Virus record (IMG/VR): IMGVR_UViG_3300044713_000275
Coordinates: 1 to 42,199 of that record
Reading direction: 5' to 3' (one strand)
Source of the DNA: a virus
DNA length: 42,199 nucleotides
Shown here: one piece after another, positions 23,593-30,282 of the stretch
Position numbering within the stretch: position 1 is the first letter of the stretch
Layout: every line of letters begins with the position of its first letter
Translations under genes and position numbers: made by a program
The notes under the pieces: generated by a model
The model's database searches: none
What the model was told of the DNA's origin: nothing
Seen by the model: only the letters and a program-made list of their open reading frames with translations

Positions 23593-24816
23593 TCACTGCG
23601 TCAGGTTGGCCGCGGGGCCGAAGCCGAGATCTCGCACCGCCCAGATCAGCGCGTCGACGCCGTGCGGAATGGCGGTCACACTGCCCGACGCGACCGCCTC
23701 ACGGTTGAAATAGAAATGCGACAGCATGATGTAGATCGCCATCTCGATCTCTTCCGGGATGTTGATGATTCGCGTGTATTCACTGGGCTGCTGCGGCGGG
23801 CTGGGCATGACGCCCTGGTAAGGTCCGAGGCATCGCCAGGCGTCGACCGAGTTGTCGACGGAGATCGCGCCGAGCGCGGTTGCGAATGTGGGATTCGTCG
23901 ACTGGCTGATGAACTCTGCGACGATGCAGGTTTGCAGGTTGCCGTTTGGATCGATCACAACGTCGTAGAGAATGTATTCAGTCTGGTTGGCGTATTCGCC
24001 GCTGATGCCGCCTTCGCCATCGCCAGGCGCGCCCGCGGGTTCGCCGGTAAGGCACGTCCACGAAGCCGTGTTGTCGACGGTGACGGCGCCGGGAGTGGTC
24101 GGCCAGGTCGGCTCTTTCGTTCCCGTCTGGCCGCCCGAGACGGTTTGCATTTGCACGTTGTCGTTGGGATCGATCAGGTACGCGTATTGCGCGATGGTTT
24201 CTTCGGGCTCCCAGCCTGGCGAAGACTCTTCGGTTGCGGTTTGCGCGCCGACGGCGAGCTGATCCTGCACGTAACCCGCGGTGAAAAAGATGGAACAGGT
24301 GTTCGCGCCCATCGTCGACACGGGCCAGCGCTGGCCGGGCAGCGGCAGAATCCGGCCGGTCGCGATGTCGGGAACAAAGTCCTGGAAGGGAACCAGCACG
24401 ACTTTCTTTCCGTTCGTATCGATGTATTCGACCGAGGTGATGGCGGTGACCGGGTTCTTCAGCGCGCGCACCTCGAACGGATTCATCATCTGGTTCTGCA
24501 GGCCACCAATCGCCGGGTAGGGATAGCTGGCGATCGGGCCGTAGCCGAAGTAAAACGGGAAAGCGGCGCCGAACAGCGGCGCGTACGGCGATTGGAAATA
24601 AGGGAAGAACGGAAAGCCGTCCTGGTACTGCACGAAATTCCGCGGCGCGAGCGTGAGCCCGGTGCAGCGCTCGATGTAGCGCCGCGCTGCTTTGACGCAA
24701 CGCTGCACGACCAGGTCGTCGGCCGTGACGCCGACCGGCACCTTGAGCCAGTTCTTGGCGTCGACCAGTGAGATGGGCTCGTTGGCCGGCAACGTGAGTT
24801 CGAGGACGGTAGACAT
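23593..24816 (-). CDS. Head-tail connector (gp6-like) with inserted decoration domains
   Basis: 407 aa. The ends match a gp6-type connector: ISLVDAKNWLKV and RCVKAARRYIERCTGL at the N-terminus, and EIEMAIYIMLSHFYFNREAV with IPHGVDALIWAVRDLGFG at the C-terminus. The usual family is about 100-200 aa. The extra length is a middle region (about 190-340) with two copies of a domain with pattern TGTKEPTWPTTPGAVTVDN/WTCLTG and STNPTFATALGAISVDN/WRCLG. The same kind of module is in the tail-tip protein. The insert probably projects from the neck of the particle. Confidence 0.75.
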   Translation of the reverse strand: MSTVLELTLPANEPISLVDAKNWLKVPVGVTADDLVVQRCVKAARRYIERCTGLTLAPRNFVQYQDGFPFFPYFQSPYAPLFGAAFPFYFGYGPIASYPYPAIGGLQNQMMNPFEVRALKNPVTAITSVEYIDTNGKKVVLVPFQDFVPDIATGRILPLPGQRWPVSTMGANTCSIFFTAGYVQDQLAVGAQTATEESSPGWEPEETIAQYAYLIDPNDNVQMQTVSGGQTGTKEPTWPTTPGAVTVDNTASWTCLTGEPAGAPGDGEGGISGEYANQTEYILYDVVIDPNGNLQTCIVAEFISQSTNPTFATALGAISVDNSVDAWRCLGPYQGVMPSPPQQPSEYTRIINIPEEIEMAIYIMLSHFYFNREAVASGSVTAIPHGVDALIWAVRDLGFGPAANLTQ

Positions 24817-24818
24817 GT

Positions 24819-25019
24819 TTAGCTCTGAGCTTTTCGGTCGTTGCGCTGCATCGCGCGCCGCTGCCGCCGCGACAACATGGGGAATTGCACAGCCAGCGGC
24901 GACTTGATCGGGCCACCGTCTTCGTTGCGGACGAGCATGCGCACCAGAGGACTTTTCCGAAGCAGCGGCTCCGGATCCGTGGGCGACTGAGCTTCAGTTA
25001 TTTCGAGGTCTGTGATCAT
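24819..25019 (-). CDS. Small hypothetical protein after the capsid terminator
   Basis: 66 aa from the ATG at 25019 (MITDLEITEAQSPTDPEPLL) with a basic tail (SRRQRRAMQRNDRKAQS). It lies between the major capsid protein terminator and the connector. The open frame continues upstream into the capsid gene as shadow only. No motif recognised; perhaps a small head or joining protein. Confidence 0.5.
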   Translation of the reverse strand: MITDLEITEAQSPTDPEPLLRKSPLVRMLVRNEDGGPIKSPLAVQFPMLSRRQRRAMQRNDRKAQS

Positions 25020-25027
25020 TTTCGTTT

Positions 25028-25073
25028 GAAAAAGTGAGCTGAGGGCCACGGATGCGGGTTCGTGGCCCTCAGC
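25028..25073 (-). terminator. Rho-independent terminator after the capsid gene
   Basis: A perfect 13-bp stem (25038-25050 with 25061-25073, CGTGGCCCTCAGC arm) with a 10-nt loop, followed on the minus strand by TCAC and a T-run (25033-25028). It lies 20 bases after the capsid stop and would end or reduce transcription after the most abundant head protein, giving a gradient to the connector genes. Confidence 0.85.
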
Positions 25074-25092
25074 CCGCACAACCACGAGAGGG

Positions 25093-26484
25093 TTAGCTCG
25101 CGGCTTGCTGCAACAGCGCGAACGCGGCCGGCTGAATGCGCTGGCCGTCAGTACGCAGGAAGGCCTGGAAGCCCACCTGGTGGTTCGGCATGTAGAGCTC
25201 GTTGAACCGAACCATGGTGATTCCACCGATCTCGCGGACGATGTATTTCGCGAAGTCGCCGAACAGCATGGTGTATTTCGACGCCATCGCGCCGCTTTCG
25301 CTGGCGCCCTGGGTCCACTGCTGCATGTCGGCATTCCAGTCGTACCCGTAGCCGTAGATCTTGTCGGGCACGCCCTGGGCGATGGAGACTTCCCACAGCG
25401 GCCGGCCATATTTGTCTTTCAGCTTGCGGAGGTAATCGAACACCGACCAGTGCGCCATGAACTTCGCGTTCACGCGGTACATGGGATCGAGCTCGGCGAT
25501 CAGGTTGGCCAGATCGTCGCTGCCGATCGAGTTCGAACCGTCGACCGACGCGCCGCCATCGTTGCTGGCAGAGCCGACCGCGGTGACCACCAAAGGCGAG
25601 GCATCGTTTTCGATGGCCGTGAGAATGCCGTTCGGTTGGCCCGTGCCGCTGCCGCTGGTATAGCCCAGGTTGGTGATGCGAGCCAGGCGGATGGCGAACT
25701 GCTCGGAGAGCCATGCCTCCAGATCGAAGGCGGAATCCTGCAGCAGCTGCACGCTGAGCAGAACCTGCTTCGAGCTGGCCAGGTACGCATTGAATTGCAC
25801 GTTCCCGAACGCGGGGTTCACTTGCGACACCGGATTCGATTCGGCAACCCAGTTGCCGACGTTTGCCGTGTCGTCTCCGGTGGGCCAGTTCAACACGTTG
25901 CCCGTCGAAGTGTTCAGCACTCGCGCGTTTCTGCGGATGCCGCCGAAGGAGATCAGCTTGCGCTCAATCTCACGCTGGAAGCCGATCGGCACCAGGTAGT
26001 AGCCGTCGGTGGCGCTGGTCGCGTCGCCCAGGCCTGCATAGGCGCGGGACTCGAGCGCCAGGCACTCCTCGAGGATCGAATCGGGTTTCGAGTTCTTCGA
26101 GCGCATGTGGCGCCAGAAGGCTTTGCGGTACTCCTGTGAGTTCCGCATCTCGAAATAGGTGCGCTGTTCCTCGTTGAAGAACTCGCGGCTCTCCATTGAA
26201 TTGTCGAACGGCGTCAGCTTGCGGCTTCCACCAGCGGCCGGATCTGTGACCGGTTGCCCCGCGGGCGGCGCCGTCACCGAACGCAATTCACTGTCGAGAG
26301 TCGACTGCGCCTCGAGAGCGTCGATCTGATCTTTCATCGAGCGCTGTTCTGCGTCGAGCTGTTTGTAGCGTTTCTGAGCCTCGGCGTTCCAGCGTGTGGG
26401 CTCGGTGAGATCGTTCATTTCGTCGACGAGCTTGGCGCGCTTTTTGCGCAGCTCGAGAGCTTCCTGCTTAAAATCACGTGCCAT
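25093..26484 (-). CDS. Major capsid protein (HK97 fold) with N-terminal scaffold domain
   Basis: 463 aa. The first about 65 residues are a coiled-coil (ALELRKKRAKLVDEMNDL ... LDAEQRSMKDQIDALEAQ), the delta/scaffold domain usually removed by the prohead protease; the linker has SRKLTPFDNSMESR. The core is typical of HK97 capsids: GYYLVPIGFQREIERKLISF, LNWPTGDD, SSKQVLLSVQLLQDSAFDLE, TSGSGTGQPNGIL, VNAKFMAHWSVFDYLRKLKD, FGDFAKYIVREIGGITMVRF. GAGGTG precedes the ATG. A terminator follows the stop. Confidence 0.95.
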   Translation of the reverse strand: MARDFKQEALELRKKRAKLVDEMNDLTEPTRWNAEAQKRYKQLDAEQRSMKDQIDALEAQSTLDSELRSVTAPPAGQPVTDPAAGGSRKLTPFDNSMESREFFNEEQRTYFEMRNSQEYRKAFWRHMRSKNSKPDSILEECLALESRAYAGLGDATSATDGYYLVPIGFQREIERKLISFGGIRRNARVLNTSTGNVLNWPTGDDTANVGNWVAESNPVSQVNPAFGNVQFNAYLASSKQVLLSVQLLQDSAFDLEAWLSEQFAIRLARITNLGYTSGSGTGQPNGILTAIENDASPLVVTAVGSASNDGGASVDGSNSIGSDDLANLIAELDPMYRVNAKFMAHWSVFDYLRKLKDKYGRPLWEVSIAQGVPDKIYGYGYDWNADMQQWTQGASESGAMASKYTMLFGDFAKYIVREIGGITMVRFNELYMPNHQVGFQAFLRTDGQRIQPAAFALLQQAAS

Positions 26485-26636
26485 GGTGACACCTCAGATG
26501 TGGAGTTTTGTTCGGAGCACGCAGCCGAGGCCCGCGGCTCGCGGGCACGTGCGCATCGCCGCTGCTGCACCGTGAGCTCCTGGCTCGAGGCCCCGTTGGG
26601 CCGTGCAGCGCGACGGCAGAACTTTGAAGAAAAGAT

Positions 26637-27131
26637 CTAGCTGATCGTAAAGTTGGTGCCGGCCGGGTTGCAGTACCAGGCGCCGTTATAGGCGGTGAGC
26701 GTGACGGCATCGCCAGCTGAGCCGCCGCTGGTGGCAATGTGATGCACGCCGTTGATTCCGCTGGCGGGCGTGGTGATGGTGTGAGCGTGCCCGCTGGTGT
26801 CGATGATCTTCAGCTCCTGGCCATCATTTCCACCGTTGGCCGGGCTGCCGGCAACAGGGGCGGCCAGCGTAAGAGCAGCAACGCCCGCGGCAGTGATGAC
26901 CACTTTGCCGTGCGTGATGCTGATGACGCCGGCGCCGGTCGCAGAGTGGAGTTCAATGCCGGCGAACTCCTGGTCGGCGTAGGGGCCGAATGTGCCCAGG
27001 GACTGATCCATCGGCGAGGCCGTGGTGCCGGTGAAGGTGAGAGCGGTGCCGCCGATAACTGCCAGCGCTAACAGCGCTGCCAGCCAGCCCGCGGGATGAA
27101 CGAATAGAGCGAGAGCAGCAAAGGGTAGCAT
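26637..27131 (-). CDS. Decoration-like head protein with hydrophobic leader
   Basis: 164 aa, placed between protease and capsid. From about residue 45 the sequence (HGKVVITAAGVAALTLAAPV, GQELKIIDTSGHAHTITTPA, GDAVTLTAYNGAWYCN) matches a widespread phage head-decoration-type beta domain. Residues 1-40 are hydrophobic (FAALALFVHPAGWLAALLALAV). AAGGAGAAA precedes the ATG at 27131, supporting the leader start; an internal ATG at residue 41 (MDQSLG) has no ribosome site. Like the tail-tube paralogue it is a virion-type protein with a membrane leader. Confidence 0.75.
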   Translation of the reverse strand: MLPFAALALFVHPAGWLAALLALAVIGGTALTFTGTTASPMDQSLGTFGPYADQEFAGIELHSATGAGVISITHGKVVITAAGVAALTLAAPVAGSPANGGNDGQELKIIDTSGHAHTITTPASGINGVHHIATSGGSAGDAVTLTAYNGAWYCNPAGTNFTIS

Positions 27132-27159
27132 TGAGGTTTCTCCTTGTTGGTTGGTTCCT

Positions 27160-28017
27160 TCAGTCGAGTTCGGACTTCAGCGCATTGGCTCGCGCCCTTG
27201 CGTGTTCGAGGCTCAGATCGATCGAGCGCTGGCACGCGCAATTCGTTTGGTCGCCGCAGGCCTGCTGATCGTCAGGACAGCCGGCGCAGTTGCCATCACG
27301 GCAGGAGCGGCAGTCGCATTCGCAGCCGCCAGCCTGGGATGTGCGGGCGCTGCGTTTGTTTTCGCAACGCGAACAAGCGTCGCAGCGGCAGCTGCAGGCC
27401 ATTTCTTCATCATCGCGTTTCAGCGCGCGCGCCAGCATACGGCTGCGCAGCTCAGGAGTCATACCGCTAACGCGACGCAGCTCTTGCAGCAGCGATCGCG
27501 CGCCCACGCTGGTGCCTTCGTAAGCGGGAAATGTCACCGGGCCGACGTCATAGAGCGAACCGATCTCTTCGATTTCGCGCGTGTAGGTCGTCATTTTTCC
27601 GTCTGAGCTTTCCTCTTCGCGCCAGGCCTGTTTCGAAACCTGAAAGCTGAAGCTGCAGCCGGTGACGTCTTTGCGATCGACGAAGCAACGCACGTCCTGG
27701 GCGACGCCGGTGCGCGAGTCGAGCGCCGCGTCGTAGCTGAGGCCCTTGTTGTCTTCGCGCATTTGCAGTGTGTTGTTTTCGGTGCGCGCCAGAACCTTGT
27801 TCGGGTCGTGATTGAAAAGGCAGCGCACATCTTGCCGCTCTCGCAGCACGCGGGCGAAGGCGCCAGGCTTGATGGTTTCGATCCACCGCATGCCGGTGTC
27901 TTCGTAGAGCACGTACTCTTCGTTGAAGACGGCCGCGTATCCCTCGAGCGCGGGCTTGGCATCGTCGCCTGCAGCGCGAACCTGCGCACCTTTTACGAAT
28001 CGGCGTTCTGCAATCAT
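27160..28017 (-). CDS. Prohead protease (HK97 family) with cysteine-rich tail
   Basis: 285 aa. The protease core (EGYAAVFNEEYVLYEDTGMR, IKPGAFARVL, DVRCLFNHDP with His70, VTGCSFSF with the likely nucleophile Ser122, VTFPAYEGTSV) cleaves scaffold residues during head maturation. The tail from about residue 207 is unusual: some 60 residues with 14 cysteines in CxC, CxxC and CxxxxC spacings (ACSCRCDACSRC, CECDCRSC, CAGCPDDQQAC), able to bind several zinc ions. A near-perfect AGGAGGAAGC precedes the ATG. The tail is not part of the usual protease family. Confidence 0.9.
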   Translation of the reverse strand: MIAERRFVKGAQVRAAGDDAKPALEGYAAVFNEEYVLYEDTGMRWIETIKPGAFARVLRERQDVRCLFNHDPNKVLARTENNTLQMREDNKGLSYDAALDSRTGVAQDVRCFVDRKDVTGCSFSFQVSKQAWREEESSDGKMTTYTREIEEIGSLYDVGPVTFPAYEGTSVGARSLLQELRRVSGMTPELRSRMLARALKRDDEEMACSCRCDACSRCENKRSARTSQAGGCECDCRSCRDGNCAGCPDDQQACGDQTNCACQRSIDLSLEHARARANALKSELD

Positions 28018-28127
28018 TTGCTTCCTCCTGGTTTTGCCGGCTGAAGACGCGGATCGCCGGGGCGTGGCGCTCTGGGAGCTCGCGGGGCACGCGGCGCGCG
28101 TGGATAGAACTGTGTCGATTTCCCCAT
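28014..28127 (-). CDS. 37-aa PRAP-repeat micro-protein
   Basis: A short ORF not obvious in routine calls: ATG at 28127 overlaps the preceding stop as TGATG, and its stop overlaps the protease ATG (ATGA). It encodes MGKSTQFY followed by PRAPRAPRAPRAPRPG and a PAKPGGSK end. The tight coupling on both sides favours a real gene; the ribosome site of the protease lies inside it, so it could also be just a leader that couples protease translation. Function unknown. Confidence 0.5.
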   Translation of the reverse strand: MGKSTQFYPRAPRAPRAPRAPRPGDPRLQPAKPGGSK

Positions 28128-28357
28128 CAGCGTTTTCTTCGTCGCTTCTCGCGCGGCGCCGGGCGCGGTTGCGGCCGCGGCTTCGTCATGGTGTTGGCGA
28201 CACGATCGAGCATGGCCGACTCCGGAGGTGCTGTTGGCGAGTTTGGTGCGTTGCTTCCCAAGGGAGCCTCCACGGCCACGCCGGCATCGATCGCGGCGCA
28301 GGCCTCAAAGTGCGGCAATTCTTTTTCCTGCAGCGTGTCGAGCAGCAGCACTTTCAT
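28127..28357 (-). CDS. Small basic-tailed protein downstream of portal
   Basis: 76 aa from the ATG at 28357 (MKVLLLDTLQEKELPHFEAC), with a strongly basic C-terminus (PRPQPRPAPREKRRRKR). The ATG overlaps the portal stop (ATGA). It sits between portal and protease, where small accessory proteins are common. The basic tail might touch nucleic acid. No family recognised. Confidence 0.65.
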   Translation of the reverse strand: MKVLLLDTLQEKELPHFEACAAIDAGVAVEAPLGSNAPNSPTAPPESAMLDRVANTMTKPRPQPRPAPREKRRRKR

Positions 28358-30126
28358 TCCGGATCCGTTTCGGCAGGATCTTCGACGTCGACTTCCGGCG
28401 GTTCGCACTCTTTGCGCAGCTGCTCGATGGCGCGCCGGAATTCGGTGGCCGCGATCTTGTCGTCATCACTCCAGGACACTGACCGATGGGACATGCCGGC
28501 AATGTACTTCTGGACGAACTGCGAACTTCTCTCGCTCAGCCGCATGTCACCCGGCTCGCGGCGCGATGGATCGCACTCGAAGGCCGCGGCGATGGGCATT
28601 AAAACCGGCTGGAAACAACGCTGGAAGTCGCGCTCATTGGGCTTGTGGCGGGCCAGAATGCGGCCGAAAGCATCGCGGAACGAGGGATAAAACAGTGCGA
28701 AATAGCGCTTCACTTCGAGATCGAGCTTCTTTGCGAGATCTCGTTTGCCGCCTTGCGTCGTGCCGCTGGCCGGCTTCGAGCTGCCATCGCCGCCATCCTG
28801 ATCGTCGCCGCCCTGGCCTGCAGCCGCGCCCTGGGGTTCGCTCGTTGGGTCGCCGCCCTCTTCCCAGTCTTCGGTAACCCATGCCATGTTCACTGGCTGC
28901 CAGAGCTTGTCGCCAGGATCTTTCGACTTCAGTTGCTTCGACGAGTACGGCTGGAAGCCCAACAGCTTGCGCCCTTCGTGGATCGTGACCAGGCCTGCGT
29001 AGCGGCCCATCTGCACGCCCTTCAGCAGGTCGGCATAGGTTGCGCGCTCGAATTGCGAAGTGTCGTAGCGGCAGAAGAAGCGCCCGGCATTGCGTCCGAT
29101 CTCAGGGAACAAACGCACGTTGTGGCCCTGCTCGAAGCGGTTCAGCCAGGGCTTCAGCGTGAAAGTAAGAAACTCAAGGGCGCGCTGCTCCATGTTGGCG
29201 CGGGATTCGGCCGCTTCCCCCAGAAAATGGGGTGGTATGCCAAAAATGCAGGCGATTTGTGTGCGGTTGAACTCCCGAGTCTGAAGGAACTGGGCTTCTT
29301 CGGGCGGGATGCCGACGTTGACCCACTCCATTCCACCATCGAGGATGGCAACGCGCCTGGCGTTGCCGCGCGCGTGCGCGGCGATCCAGGTCTGCGCGTC
29401 CTTGAGCTTTAATTCCGGATCGCGCATGCCTGGTGTTTTCAGGTAGCCGCCGGGTCGCGAGTCGTTCGCGAAAAACTTTGCTGAGTACGATTGCGCTGCC
29501 AGGTCGTTGCCCAGCACCTCGCGCGCGTAGTACTTCACCGGACTCAAGCCCACCAGGCCATCCATGCCGAGGCCTTTGATGTGCACGATGTCAGTGGCGC
29601 GAATCGTGCGCTCGTAGCCGGTGGGCGAGTCATTCGTTTTATAAAACAGGTCGCCGGGCTCGAGATCGAAGCCGCCGGGGCCGCCCTTCGCGAAGCGATA
29701 GGGAATCGTGCGAAACGGATTGCGCAGGAACAACCCACCGGGCTGGCCGGCGCCGTTGTAGCCGATCTCGCCATACATGTTGCCGGTGAGACAGAGATGC
29801 GTCATGCCCGCATGAAAATAATCGGCGGCCGTGCAGTCTCGATTCGGACGCAGCCGCAAGACCGGCGAGAGTGGATGATCGTCCGCCAGGCGCTCGCTGC
29901 CATCGTCCATGCGCTCATATACGTTTAACGGTGTAGAAGAAATCGCGTCACTGAGAAGCCGTGTGCAGCCCACGAATGCAGAGATCTGCATCGCGGTGAG
30001 TTCGTTGACTTCGACGCCTGACTCGGAAGGCGCCACACCAAACCAGCCGGCAAAGTAGTCGGCGGGAAACGAGATCACTGACCCGAGCGAATCGCGAAAC
30101 TCTTTCCACTGTTGTGCCCAGGACAT
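28354..30126 (-). CDS. Portal protein (HK97 family)
   Basis: 590 aa. The body (VNELTAMQISAFVGCTRLLS, ISSTPLNVYERMDDGSERLA, HPLSPVLRLRPN, MTHLCLTGNMYGEIGYNGAG, IVHIKGLGMDGLVGLSPVKY, FANDSRPGGYLKTPG, FNRTQIACIFGIPPHFLGEA) is an HK97-type portal, the dodecameric ring through which DNA is packaged. The C-terminal about 190 residues are longer than usual, with an acidic/Gly/Ser linker (AAAGQGGDDQDGGDGSSKPA) and a helical end. It is followed by coupled small genes. Confidence 0.95.
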   Translation of the reverse strand: MSWAQQWKEFRDSLGSVISFPADYFAGWFGVAPSESGVEVNELTAMQISAFVGCTRLLSDAISSTPLNVYERMDDGSERLADDHPLSPVLRLRPNRDCTAADYFHAGMTHLCLTGNMYGEIGYNGAGQPGGLFLRNPFRTIPYRFAKGGPGGFDLEPGDLFYKTNDSPTGYERTIRATDIVHIKGLGMDGLVGLSPVKYYAREVLGNDLAAQSYSAKFFANDSRPGGYLKTPGMRDPELKLKDAQTWIAAHARGNARRVAILDGGMEWVNVGIPPEEAQFLQTREFNRTQIACIFGIPPHFLGEAAESRANMEQRALEFLTFTLKPWLNRFEQGHNVRLFPEIGRNAGRFFCRYDTSQFERATYADLLKGVQMGRYAGLVTIHEGRKLLGFQPYSSKQLKSKDPGDKLWQPVNMAWVTEDWEEGGDPTSEPQGAAAGQGGDDQDGGDGSSKPASGTTQGGKRDLAKKLDLEVKRYFALFYPSFRDAFGRILARHKPNERDFQRCFQPVLMPIAAAFECDPSRREPGDMRLSERSSQFVQKYIAGMSHRSVSWSDDDKIAATEFRRAIEQLRKECEPPEVDVEDPAETDPE

Positions 30127-30129
30127 GGC

Positions 30130-30282
30130 TCAGCTGTTTTTCTTGCGACCGCTGGAAGCAAACGCCAAACTCAACAGCAGGCCGCCGAGCGAGAGAAGCC
30201 CGAGCGGCCGGTAGATCATGGCGGCGCCGGCGACGACCGCCGCCGAGCCCAGAACAGCCGAGAGTGCGGTGAAGCGATTCAT
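30130..30282 (-). CDS. 50-aa membrane protein between TerL and portal
   Basis: Translation from the ATG at 30282 gives 50 aa with hydrophobic segments (LSAVLGSAAVVAGAAM and LGLLSLGGLLLSLAFA) and a basic end (SSGRKKNS). The ATG overlaps the terminase stop (TAATG), and its own stop is just ahead of the portal start. One or two membrane helices. Small membrane proteins at this place are not typical; function unknown. Confidence 0.68.
   Translation of the reverse strand: MNRFTALSAVLGSAAVVAGAAMIYRPLGLLSLGGLLLSLAFASSGRKKNS

Noticed and set aside
23662-24771. Plus-strand ORF of 369 aa opposite the connector gene
   Set aside because: Composition is Arg/Asp/Val-rich shadow; the minus strand has conserved connector ends.
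25105-26139. Long plus-strand ORF of 344 aa opposite the capsid gene
   Set aside because: Shadow of the HK97 capsid protein, which is unambiguous on the minus strand.
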